Part shown: piece by piece, positions 37,520-47,970 of the stretch | Layout of the letters: each line of letters starts with the position of its first letter | How positions within the stretch are numbered: position 1 is the first letter of the stretch | Assembly: GCA_013396915.1 (NCBI GenBank) | Contig: VWZL01001368.1 | Location: 496,001-560,000, forward strand | Reading direction: 5' to 3' | DNA length: 64,000 nt | Source: Stercorarius parasiticus | Taxonomy: Eukaryota; Chordata; Aves; Charadriiformes; Stercorariidae | The notes under the pieces: model-generated | What the model saw: only the letters and a program-made list of their open reading frames with translations | Told to the model about the DNA's origin: nothing | The model's database searches: none | Position numbers and translations under genes: made by a program

Positions 37520-37577
37520 TTCTTAATCTCTTGGTATAACGGTTGAGTCGTCAGCCATTATACCAAGAGATTAAGAA
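37520..37577. repeat. Perfect inverted repeat, 20-bp stem, 18-base loop
   Basis: The left arm at 37520-37539 and the right arm at 37558-37577 are exact reverse complements over 20 bases. The arm core is AATCTCTTGGTATAA. The loop is 37540-37557. Single-stranded DNA or RNA from either strand would fold into a stable hairpin. It is shorter than a typical animal pre-miRNA stem and has no bulges. No terminal repeats of a known MITE were recognised. Confidence 0.9.
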
Positions 37578-38104
37578 TCTCTTAAGAGTCAAAGATGACC
37601 CAAAATTAAAAATTAAAGATGAGCCAATCACCATACTCTGGGGGCCTCCAAGAACTGCATGGCAATGGTAAATTCCTATCTTTGTTCCTAGCTCCCACAT
37701 CCTATCTTCCTGCACAATTATCTCACACCAAAATGATGGCGGAACCTGCAACTTGCAGGCGCACCCTGGAATGCCTAAATCTGAAAGTGAGAGTACTGTA
37801 TTGAATCCAACCGTAAGGCTGGATTAGTGGGATAGACCCTTTTCTCGCTTTCAATGCCTCTGCACCACTCCAGAAACTCAAATTAATCTGAAGAACCCTT
37901 TATGTACCTGTTTTGCTCCACCAGGTGAGTGGCTGCGCTATCTATCTGCTACGCTGCAGGTTGCAGCTGGCATACGCAGAGCCAGATCTATACCACGTCC
38001 CTCTCATGGTCTCCAGAGGATGTGGTGAGCCAGAGGAAGGCACCAATGGATGGACCATCACTAAACCACTCTCGAGGTCATCCCCTAGCAAGCACCTCAT
38101 GTTA
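37578..38104. other. Gene-free unique DNA
   Basis: A loose repeat 'AAGATGAcCC / AAGATGAgCC' occurs at about 37592 and 37616. Nothing else recognised. Confidence 0.5.
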
Positions 38105-38215
38105 GTCAGACCTGCTCTTAGGAAACTGAGTCTTAAATAAAGGACTTGCCCAGGGATCTTCAGAGATCACAGAAAAGCAGAATAAAGTCCTAGCTCCCTA
38201 CTCTGGTCATCTGCA
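38105..38215 (-). repeat. MIR-like ancient SINE relic
   Basis: The plus strand has 'ggaaactgagtcttaaa', then 'ggacttgcccagggatc', a degenerate 'agatcacagaaaagcagaa' and 'agtcctagctccctactctgg'. This order matches the reverse complement of MIR/L2-type SINEs ('gaaactgaggc..acttgcccagggtcac..gcagag..cctggctcc'). Confidence 0.55.
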
Positions 38216-39257
38216 AATCAAGATAAATAATTTTCTAACTGTATATGGCAACGTTCTGTGCTGTTTTCTGGTTATTGTATGGCTATTTTCTGTGTTATGG
38301 TGGTATGTTGACGAAGCCTTGATAGCCTGAGTAATGGGCAGTCTCCGTGGGTTATTTCTATCTTTGTGCCCTCCCTGGGAGAGAAGATTTCCTCAGCTGA
38401 AGTGCAATTTGCCCCTGATGCTGCTGCATACACCTCTCCTGTGGAGCTCTGTCTCATGGGGCTGCAGTCACAAAGACTGTCCTTCTTGTGCAACACAAAA
38501 ATCCTCTCCTGTTGCTGGGGGACCTGTCCATGATGATGGAGGCAAAGCTAGGAATCTGGTCCTATCCATAATTTCATTTCACTGATACCTCTTTCAAAAC
38601 ACCACCTCTTCTCTAATGGAGCGATCATAGTGGTATTACTCAGATACGAGCAACAGAGCACCCAGCCCTGACTCACTTTCTTACTTGGACCTTGCTTAGA
38701 CAGAGAAGGGTTGAACAAAACCTCAGTTAAGAGCTAAGGACATGGCCTACGGTGATTAATTCTCTCCCACAAGTACAAGTCACTGAGGGTGGTGCCTCAC
38801 CATAGGTACCAAGCCCTTCCGTCTCTCTCTAGGGCAGGAAATCCTCACCCATGTCCTGAAGAAAGAGGGCACCCCCTGCTGACTCTGCACCCAGAAGACA
38901 GGTGGCTTTCCATGCCCTTAAACCCAACTGAAAAAAATGAACAGATCAATGGAGCTCTAATTTTTTGCACACAGTCTTAATTCCATTCTTTTATGGATAC
39001 ATTTCTTTTCACTCTTCAAAGAAAGAGTTGTTTGTCACAGCTCAAGAGCTTCCTAGGGTAGAAAGAAATAAGATTGCTCTTCTCCATCCAGAGCTTTCCT
39101 CCATATTTATGACATCTTTCTGGAAATTGCCCAAAGTAACAACTGTTGCAGAAGAGGAAAGCTGGCTTTTATACACAGCTGTTATGCCTTTCCACTGGTG
39201 TTCTCATAGCTGAACAACTGCTACAGATAACTATTCTTCACACCAATCAGAATAATA
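38216..39257. other. Gene-free unique DNA
   Basis: Nothing recognised. The short open frames (38334-38585, 38965-39213) have no domain. Confidence 0.55.
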
Positions 39258-39324
39258 ACTTTTTTTTCTGTCTTCGTACCAATCGGAATTAATTCTGATT
39301 GGTACGAAGACAGGAAAAAAAAGT
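39258..39324. repeat. 67-bp near-perfect palindrome without a loop
   Basis: The left arm 39258-39290 and the right arm 39291-39324 are reverse complements, with one substitution (CGGAATT against AATTCTG at the centre) and one extra G in the right arm. The centre is GAATTAATTC. The core of each arm is GTCTTCGTACCAATC and its complement. A further direct copy of the ACCAATC-GAAT motif lies just upstream at 39242-39253. The structure can extrude as a cruciform. Its low divergence suggests recent origin or ongoing self-templated correction. Confidence 0.9.
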
Positions 39325-39989
39325 ACTTATTCCTTCTCTGTGAGGAAGAAATTTAGGACTTTGTGCAACCCAGGTTTCAAAATAAGTCTAATTTCTGTAT
39401 GTCCTTGTGTCATTTGCCCCTGTGGGATGCTGTTGGGGCAAAGAATTACTGTTGTTCAGGTCTAATCCAGCCATGTCCTCCACTCCAACACCTGCAGTCT
39501 TCTCTCATCAAGTAAAGGTAGCTTTGGAAGAAGTATACAGCAAGGCCATCATGCCTTTATCCAGGAAATGGGAAAGAAGGAGCCTCTGTCTTTTATTTGG
39601 TTTGGAGCAATTTAGCTTGAGGACAATCAATGTGCTTGTAAAATCTGAAACACTTCACAGATGCTAGTTCTCCAATTAGCTTTGGAAATCAAGATCCATA
39701 TTTTAAAATTAACACTTTCAGCTTTCTACTTGAAGTTCTGGAGATACCAGAAGAATCCTAGATCCTCTCTTTTTGCACTCAACTTACTCCAGGTTTCTCA
39801 TAAAAAACCCTTGAAAAAAAAGTCCGAGTAACAAGCAGAATAGGTGAGGGACGATTACAGCCCACAGAAAAAATGTGCATGTGAAAAAATGTCATAAACC
39901 TCTAATCCAATCTGGACAATCTTGATTATGACATATCACATTCTCTCTTTTAATATAATACAATGTAATTCATTTAAATTCATCAAATA
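39325..39989. other. Gene-free unique DNA
   Basis: Nothing recognised. One open frame of 86 codons (39407-39667) has no domain. Confidence 0.55.
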
Positions 39990-41236
39990 TGCCTAAAATT
40001 GAAGGTGAACAGATTCCTCTTTACTTAGTTTATGATCTTTGGAAGAAGGGGCAGACAGCTCGGGAGGACTACAGGGAGGTCATGAGGTTATGCAGGGAGA
40101 AAATTAGAAGGGCTAAAGCCCAGACAGAACTTAATCTGGCTACTGCTGTAAAAGACAAAAAATGCTTCCCCTATGCCTGGGGAAACATAGTGTCAAAGGA
40201 TGAGTAAAAGGCTGAGGTACTTAATGCCTTCTTTGTTTCAGTCCTTAATAGTAAACCCAGTTTTTCTTGGGGTATCCAGTCCCCAACAGGGACAGGGAGC
40301 AGCATGAAGCCCCCATTTTCCAGGGGAAAATGGTTAGTGACCTGCTACATCACTTAGACATACACAAATCCATGGGTCTGTATGGGATCCTCACAAGGGT
40401 ACTGAGGGAGCTGGTGGATGTGCTCACCAAGTCACTTTCCACCTTTTAGCAGCAGTCCTGGCTAACCTGGGAGGTCCCAGTTGACGAGAGGTCAGCAAAC
40501 GTGATGGCCACCTACAAGAAGGGCTGGAAGGAGGATCTGAGGAACCACAGGCCTGTCAGTCTGACCTCGGTACCAGGGAAGGTTAGGCAGCAGATCATCT
40601 TGAGTGCCATCACATATAGGACAACCAGGTGATCAGGCCCAGTCAGCATGGGTTTATGAAAGGCAGGTCCAGCTTGACTCACCTTATCTCCTTCTATAAC
40701 AAGGTGACCCACTTAGTGGACAAGGGAAAGGCTGTGGAAATTGTTTACCTGGACTTTAGTAAAACCTTTGACACCATTGCCCACAGCATTCTCCTNAAGG
40801 TTCAACAAGGCTAAGGGCCGGGTCCTGCACTTGGGTCACAACAATCCCATGCAATGCTACAGGCTTGGGAAGAGTGGCTGGAAAGCTGCCTGGCTGAAAA
40901 GGACCTGGGGGTGTTGGTCGACAGCTGGCTGAATACGAGCCATCAGTGTGCCCAGGTGGCCAAGAAGGCCAATAGCATCCTGGCTTGTATCAGAAATTGT
41001 GTGGCGAGCAGGGGAGGTTTAGATTGGATATTAGGAAAAAATTCCTCACTGAAAGGCTTATCAAGCATTGGAACGGGCTGCCCAGGGTAGTGTTTGAGTC
41101 ACCATCCCTGTAGATGGTAGGTATGGCACTTAGGGACATGGTTTAGTGGTGAACTTGGCAGTGTTAGATTTATGGTTGGACTCGATGATCTTAAAGGTCT
41201 TTTTCCAACCTAAATGACCCTATGACTACATGATTT
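39990..41236 (+). mobile_element. Avian CR1 LINE with two internal deletions
   Basis: This is a CR1 non-LTR retrotransposon copy. In order it shows the pre-RT linker ('[14 protein letters not shown]', 40030 on; '[17 protein letters not shown]', about 40091), 'HKSMGLYGILTRVLRELVDV' (about 40362), 'NHRPVSLTSVPGK' (about 40544), 'SQHGFMKGRSSLTHLISFY' (about 40644) and the RT motif A region 'YLDFSKTFDT' (about 40747). The sequence then jumps at 40796 from HSIL directly to '[13 protein letters not shown]' (about 40810). The RT FADD/YADD motif and everything between is missing. It continues as '[15 protein letters not shown]' to about 41008, then jumps again to 'LDIRKKF' and the C-terminus. The 3' UTR follows ('tggttggactcgatgatctt') and ends at about 41236 with a degenerate CCTATGACTACATGATT. 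Stops and frameshifts break the frame in several places. An unknown base sits exactly at the first junction. Confidence 0.93.
40030..41145 (+). pseudogene. Broken CR1 ORF2 (reverse transcriptase core deleted)
   Basis: Remains of the CR1 ORF2 polyprotein. The upstream endonuclease is absent by 5' truncation. The fingers/palm entry of the reverse transcriptase is partly kept, including the motif A Asp. The catalytic FADD box is gone, and the thumb-side and C-terminal blocks are present only in part. In-frame stops occur at 40205 and 40447, and frame changes follow. The coding remnant cannot give an active enzyme. Confidence 0.88.
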
Positions 41237-43173
41237 AGGGGAAGACATAATCTCAAGCCTTATAGCTTCTTTTTGTGTATTCAACATCCCTCACAAAGGC
41301 ATTTAAAATTGCCATTCCATTTCCTAAGGGACATTTTCCCCCTTACTACATTCAAAAAGTACGAATACTTGAAAGTTTTTATTATCAAACATGGTTTGAG
41401 AATTTCTTGTTGTTAATATTTCCAGTATTATTTGAGAATTGAAAGTTTTAAAGTAGTAGAAACTTCCAGATTGATTGTTCATGGTTTCAGTCCAAGATAA
41501 TTTTTGTTTAAAAATTTTATATAAAATTGCAAAAAAAAACCTTAGTGCAGAATGAATATAGAATGAAGTGCTGTTAAAGGTTAAGGAATTAAAAGTTGTT
41601 TGAACCATGAGTATGACAGATGGAAAAAAAGACAGTGTCTTTCCAGAAGATCAGTCAGACTCAGGGTTTGTCTGATCTTCTCTGCAAGACGATTCCACAT
41701 TCTCTGATTAAGAAAGTCTCGTATCCGGTTCTCACATACTTTCTTCTGGGCAATGTGTTCTGCTTCAGTCAGTAGAACTACTATTGTCATGACGGTTCAT
41801 ACATCAAAATTTGGATTTGATTAGCTGGTGTTGATTCACTAACCACCGTCGGTACTGAAGGTGACATCAGAAGCTCACTAAGCATCAGGAGAAGACTTGA
41901 ATTGCTATGTCTGGGGTAGCGTACACCATAGAAAAAGAAGGCAGCAACATCTACAGACATTTAACACACCACTGGGTAGCTGCATTAACCTCATCCTGAC
42001 TGTGAGCATCATTTTTACAGTCAGATAAAACACATCCAGATCAAATGAATTCCAAGAATGCAGAGCTATATACTCCTGCCCTCAGGTTACCACCACCAGG
42101 GAGGAAGGAAGGGACGTTTCCCAGCTAGCTGGGAAATCTTTAGAAAGCAATGCTACCTGGCCATCGAAGCCAGGCAGGACCCACAGGCTTTGCACAACTT
42201 TGATAAATGGAGGCCATATGTCTTCAATGAATGGAAGGTGGAGACAGTGCCTTGGCCCACTCTTCAAAGCATTCCCCCTTTCTGACTAGCATTGCTTTGG
42301 TCTTGCCTGTGTTCAACTTGAGCCAGCTGCTCTTTATCCAAGAGTTTATTTCCCGAAGGCATTCCAAAATCCTATGGCCAGTGTGAATATACTGTCAGAT
42401 TAGACCATCTAATAGCCCCGTCTGCCCTCAAAAACCTCAGAATTGCTGAAGTACTAGCACCTACAAGGCTCAGCTGAGATTACAGCCTGTTCAGATCATG
42501 AACGGGAAGGCAGACCTGGCCTGGAATAGTTTCCAAATGAAATTAATACATAAAAGCAAAGGCCATGGGGATATAGGATGGCTACAGGGTTCCTAGGAGC
42601 AGGGCAGGAGCACCAGGCATAGGTCACATCGCCACTACTCCAATACTTATCTGCACCACCAGCTCCCTGATAGAAGTAATTCCCCTCAAAGAACCTCATA
42701 AACCGAGAAAAATATTAACCCTAGTTTACAGCTTCTGGATTCTGAAAGTACCTCAGTCTTAGAACACTTTTTGCCCTCTAGAAATTCAGGGTTTTCCAAA
42801 TGAGACCATTTTAAGAACTGAAATTATTTGCACGAAGAGTATACTGACATTTTGTTTCGTGCAAGACCTGCTTTTATGAAAATATTGCCAATATCTCTAA
42901 ACATATTCAGCCAGCAATATTCCTTTTAATCAGATTATTTTTTCTTCTTCTCTAAGAAGGTATTCAATTGGTGATTTCTTGAAGGTTGATGTATTTTTAG
43001 ATCAGAAGTAACTGGCGTGATCAGCCAATCTGATTTCCTATATAACAGAACTTAAAAGTATCTTCAGAAATTTCTCTGTCAAGTCCAATATTCCTGCTTA
43101 AGTCAGAGGATTTCTCCCAGATCTTTGGCAAATTGGAAAGGCATTCTTGTGGTCTGTATTAAGTCACTGAATC
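41237..43173. other. Gene-free unique DNA with a 20-bp palindrome
   Basis: No exon supported. The perfect palindrome at 42117-42136 is listed separately. A stretch at about 42255-42375 ('gccagctgctctttatccaa', 'agtttatttcccgaaggcat') has the feel of an old interspersed repeat, but I could not name it. Confidence 0.5.
42117..42136. repeat. Perfect 20-bp palindrome
   Basis: TTTCCCAGCTAGCTGGGAAA has ten-base arms and no loop. It is compatible with a symmetric protein site or a small cruciform. It may be chance in 64 kb, though ten-base arms are uncommon. Confidence 0.9.
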
Positions 43174-43215
43174 ACTGCAGACAAAAAAAAACCAAAAAAA
43201 ACCCCCCAAAAAGTA
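43174..43215. repeat. A/C-rich low-complexity tract
   Basis: Runs of A broken by CC and CCCCCC, of the same type as 1480-1575 and 13121-13215. Confidence 0.85.
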
Positions 43216-46200
43216 TCAACTAGCTCCTGTATTCTAATTCTCACACATTCATTGTACCCAATATCACACATTCTACTTGAATTTTTCACTCTGTATTTTC
43301 CTATGCGTCTCACAGAATTAAATGTCAACCAGTCAACTAAAGCCTTAATGAATTAATGTTCACAATGTACACAGATTAATGTTAATCATTACCACATGCA
43401 ACTTTCTTGTCAATTTTATGTTTTAACTCATCAAAACTGAGAATGAGAGGAGCACTAGTGTCAACCTCATGCATCAAAATCATGACACCTTCCCAATGTG
43501 TGCCTGCTGCTATTACATCTTTTCATAGGAAATTCTTATTTTGGCCATTAGCGACCAAGGGTAGCTGTTATACCCTGTCTAAGAGGAAAAGCTTCTTCAC
43601 GTGTGAAAGACAATGGAGGGTGGGTGAAGAGACACTTTAAGGTCTTCTTCCATGCATCAAGTCAGGTCCATCCACATTGGCTTCACCTTTCTTGGCATGT
43701 CCTTGACTGACATCCAAGCTGATCCCTGCAAGAACACAGACGCATGGACCCTTGCTAACACCCTTTTCCATTTTTCAAGCCATGGGGGAGCATGATGAAG
43801 ATATCTCCCAGCAGCTTGACAATTTAGATTGTGGTCCCGGGGCAGGCATGCAGACAGCCGAGTTGCAGAAAGCACAGTGCCTCCTGATGCCACCCCCTTG
43901 TTCCAGTCCCATTTATTAATGCAAGCTCCACATTGTAACAGGAAAAAATCTATTAAAAATACTACGCTACTTTTGGATTTTTTCTATGCCTGAAAAAAAC
44001 ATGGCTGCATGTGAGTAGCAATCAACCTTCCTGGACTCTGTAACTGCAGAAAAGCCTAGCTAATCTCCATCAATAACTGAGAGTTGACAGTTTTCACCTT
44101 TTGCCTTTTTACTGATTAAGATTTAGGTTTTCAAGCTTTTCTTTCCTTTAGAAGTGAGTTCTTCAAGAGCGTTGTCTTTTTCAGAGGTTTCCTATTATCC
44201 CATGAGTCCAAAAATTAGCACTTAAAAAATTGGGAGAACTGGCAATCTTGATGATTGGTCACCAAAGTTTTAAGTCAGTCCCACAGCAAACATATTATAC
44301 GGTCATTACACATGTCGATGATTTCCACTAGTATATTTACCATGGTGGGGGAGGCTGGGAGCAGAATCAGTCTATCTTTATGAATAAACAGCTTTCAACA
44401 GTTTACAATTAGCCAGTGGACAAGATAACACAGAATAACTGCATACCTTCTATCCCCCTACATTTGGATGAAAAAATAAATGGAACGGCTTTCTAAACAG
44501 ATATATTTCCCGCATTACCCCAGCCAGTTGGAGAGCCAATATGATTTTTGTTATGTCTAGTAATGGCTTTTGGATGGCTTTCTGGCTCTCATTTATTTCC
44601 TATATATTTGGCGTAGGTCATACTCAATATTTTGGATGAGAAAAGAACCAGGAAAGTCATTAACTTTATAAAGCAAAATAAATAATGTTATGGTGGGCCA
44701 GTGGTATTAGCCCTCCCCTAGCTGGCACTGTGTCAAGGTCACTGTTAGGGCAATGGACGAGCCTTCATGACCAAAGCTGAGAACAAGAGAAAAGGATGGG
44801 ACTCCGCTAAGCCATAACTGTCATGGCTATAGCATACTGTTCAGGGACTTCATGGGCTTTATTATATAAGAAGCAATTGAGTAATAAACATCATTATTCC
44901 AAGAAAGAACACAGATCAGGAACAAGAACACAATATCAGTGAAACCCCTGAAGTACAATTCTGTGTGAAGGCCATAACCATCAGGAATAAATGTGCTTTT
45001 CTTTTTTTTTTTTTTCCTTCTCCTGCTCCATCACTCCCAGCCTCTACAAGATTTTTATCACGTTTTTGGAGAAGGGTAGGAGAATTCTCAATCCCTTAGG
45101 TACATTAAATTCATATTCAGAGAACAGGCTGAATGAAAATCCTACTTCCAAAGCACCTCAAACTTTGCAGGAAATATGCACTTAGCTCCAGACTGTCATG
45201 GCCCAAGACAAATCTTGTAACATGGCAAAGTTCAGAAAGGGACAAAAATGATGGCTATTGGCTAAAGGAAGTATTTGGTTATGAACGGCAAAAAGGGCAG
45301 ATCTCTGTTCCAGAAATGCAACACAAGACTGGTGTAATCTCAGAGACCTTTGTAGGGCCAAACCAGGGCTACACAGCACAGAAGCAGAGTTTGGAACAGG
45401 TTGGCAGCATTTACCCACATCTCAACACATTTTTCCGCCAGGTCTTTCCTAGCCACAGTTCTACCTGATACTTTCCCCTCGAATAATAAAATTTTCAACA
45501 TACGATTTTTCAGTTCTCTCTCTCACTCCTTCCCTCCCTTCCCCCAAGTGCTATGATCACTGGAAATAATATTAAAAGTTCAAGTCCTGAAAACACTTAA
45601 TGCCATGATTAATTTTTACAGCTTAGGGAAATCCAAGATGACATATAGTAAATTTACTTATTCATGCAAGTGACACTAAGCATTGTTAAGCCAGCACAAT
45701 ATTCAAATAAGAATAGTGAGCTCATATTCTCAAGAGCATGGAGCATTCAGGTCCAGCATTTTGCCAAAAGATCAAGAGGGACTCTCTGAATCACACTCTG
45801 GTTTAATCTATGATCGCTTCTTTTAGGAACATATCAACAGTTTCCTTTTTACTTTGCTATTTACCTTGCTATTAATCAATAAGTGTGAACCTGTGTCCTG
45901 AATTTCCAGTGCAAAATATACTCCCTAACCTAAAGCAACTAAGCACTGCTGAAAGAGAAGGACTGCATTTACAGAGCTAGGCAATACTCTTCAGACAAAA
46001 TCTTTTTCAGAGAAAAAGGCAGATTTGCCCATAGTAAAATATTTCACTAATTAAAACGCTTTCATAAGCATTTAAAAAAAAATTTAAGTTCTTAGAGGCT
46101 GAAGATTTGCTTTGGTATTTTTCTGACAGTTATAAAATCAAAGTTGAGTCTTTTTAAACTGAAAATCAGTTTTCTCCTACTATATCGAAAAGCAGATTTT

Positions 46201-46260
46201 GTAGCAGAAATTTCATTAATATTACATTTTTTTCTCCAACCTGCTTCATTTAAAACATCA
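43216..46260. other. Gene-free unique DNA
   Basis: No family or exon recognised. A run of about 14 T is present near 45001. The open frame at 45133-45468 (111 codons) has no domain. Confidence 0.6.
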
Positions 46261-46289
46261 AGGTGTCAAGACCTCCAGTGCACTGGAAA

Positions 46290-46640
46290 ATACGTTATTC
46301 ACAGAAGCGCAGTTGTGCAGAAGCGCAGGTTTTGCAAATGTTGGGAAGCAAGGACTGAGAAGTTTGGAAGAGCGCAGAAGTAATTCAGCACGCCCGTCTG
46401 AAACGCAGGCATAGCAGGAGGATTTTCAGTTTGAAGGATCAGGTTGCGTTGGGCTTGCTTGCACAGATGGGCTGGCACTCACCGGAGACGCCCCGGTGAA
46501 TCAATGGAACAACTTTGGTAACCGCTCGCTAATGTAAACGAAATGCTGCTCTGTGGAGCTCCACGTTTTAAGTTTACTCCTGACTGAAGCTAATTCAAGT
46601 AACAATAATTAGCTCCTTTTCTCTCAAATGTCAAACCACA
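46290..46640. promoter_or_regulatory. CpG-bearing candidate regulatory segment
   Basis: Non-repetitive and richer in CpG than its surroundings. It contains an 11-bp direct repeat CAGAAGCGCAG (46302-46312 and 46318-46328). A hairpin at 46479-46499 has the 7-bp stem TCACCGG/CCGGTGA. A 12-bp palindrome GTGGAGCTCCAC lies at 46553-46564. A SOX-plus-homeodomain-like AACAATAATTAG lies near 46601. Regulatory function is inferred from density of structure only; conservation was not tested. Confidence 0.3.
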
Positions 46641-46784
46641 ACATTTGGTCTTCTGCTTCTGTTGCCACTGAAAAAACAACAACAAACCCTCCCAACCATT
46701 TGATGTACCTTAAGCAAAATATTTAAGATAAAACAAGATAAGAAAAAGCTTCAAAACCACTGTAAAAGGCAGCAGAATGACCTC

Positions 46785-46880
46785 AGAGCCTGATTCTGTA
46801 AACATATTCTTACCTTTCACTCACATGGATCACTCCATTAACTTCAACGGGACTATCAGTGCAAACAGACTGGTGCCCAG
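46785..46880 (+). repeat. Relic of an old sauropsid interspersed repeat
   Basis: 'cctgattctgtaaacatatt', then 'tcacatggatcactccatta', 'acttcaacgggactatcagt' and 'gcaaacagac'. This follows the pattern 'cctgat-ctgcaaa..cacatg.agt..tcccattgacttcaatgggact' that I recall as an old, often self-complementary repeat in turtle, crocodile and bird DNA. The family name is not certain. Confidence 0.4.
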
Positions 46881-47667
46881 GTGCTCAGAAGTTAGCAGCG
46901 ATGGGCTGTTACAAAGCAACCAAAATTCAGGATTTAAAGCCCCAACAAAAATACCTCATGCTTCTGCAGCTCCCAAGAGCCGTAAGGGTATCCCCGATAT
47001 CCCATCCTCTGTGGAGCATAAGTCTTCCACTACAGAGGGCTCCTGGCAGCAGGGGCCTCCTCCCTCCTTACTCTTCATTACCCCCAGCATGTTTGCACTT
47101 TAACGCGGGCCTGGACACACTGGGGTAAGCACCAGTTTGCAAAGGGAGAGGTAATACCGGCTTCTACGCCCTCCTGCTATCACAGCTGGAGAAAGAGCAG
47201 GGACACCATGGTGCTCTGCAAATTGTGAACCCTGTCCCTTCTCGCCATCCTGCAGGAAGCAGAAGAAATGTGACTCAGGTGGCTCCTGAGGGCAGGTCCC
47301 ATCCTGCTTCTCCTCATGAAGAGCTGAGGTGACAGCAAAGGTCTACTCCTCAAAACATGGAGCAGGACCTTCTCCTGGCAGCACCTTGGGTAAGGTGCCC
47401 CGTGGTCCATAACACTGAAGCTTCCTCCTTACTGATGACCAAGCAGCAGCCTATGTTATCGTTTGCAGAGGTGTACCAGAATGACAGGGTTGGAGGCTCT
47501 GCCTTATAGCTGGCCAGGGAACTCAGAGTATTTGTACCAAGCGTTACCTCCCACTAAAAAATGCATGTAACCTCTACCATCAGTTTCCTATTTGTTTATC
47601 CACAGGACAAGTCACACAGGGGTAGTAATTCATCTCACATTTAGAGATGTTACTTCCAGGCACTGAG
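46881..47667. other. Gene-free DNA of moderate G+C
   Basis: Several overlapping 75-110-codon open frames on both strands, with no domain or splice arrangement that I could support. Confidence 0.55.
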
Positions 47668-47705
47668 AGTGTACAACTCATTTATGAGTGTACAGCTCAT
47701 TTGCA
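47668..47705 (+). repeat. 19-bp tandem duplication
   Basis: AGTGTACAACTCATTTATG (47668-47686) is followed by AGTGTACAGCTCATTTGCA (47687-47705). The copies differ at three or four positions. Confidence 0.85.
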
Positions 47706-47834
47706 GACCATTTATTACGCTCATCCATCTGATGGCCTCTCCCTGGCGTTGCCAACACACGATAGCTGCTTTTCCAGTTCTTCCAAGCTCCTCGTTCCCA
47801 ACGCGTTTGAGCATCTCGTCAATATTAATGAACG

Positions 47835-47970
47835 TATCCTCACAACACTCCCGTGAGGCATGTGGATATTATCACCATTTACAGAGGACTTGCCTATGGC
47901 TATACAATCTGTGGCAGACCTGGGAAGGGGACCAAGAAATCTGGTGCTTCAGCCCAGCGTGTTAACCAAA
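47835..47970 (-). repeat. MIR-like ancient SINE relic
   Basis: On the plus strand: 'cctcacaacactcccgtgag', then 'atattatcaccatttacaga', 'ggacttgcctatgg', 'ctgtggcagacctgg' and 'ggtgcttcagcccagcgtgt', then 'taacca'. This is the full reverse-complement block order of MIR, with the 'aaactgaggcacagagaggt' part deleted. It is the clearest MIR-like copy in the window. Confidence 0.75.

Noticed and set aside
37520..37577. Reading the hairpin as a pre-miRNA
   Set aside because: The stem is shorter than a usual animal pre-miRNA, perfectly paired and without flanking base pairing. Kept only as an inverted repeat.
42255..42375. Segment that feels like an old interspersed repeat
   Set aside because: I could not place it in any family with ordered landmarks.
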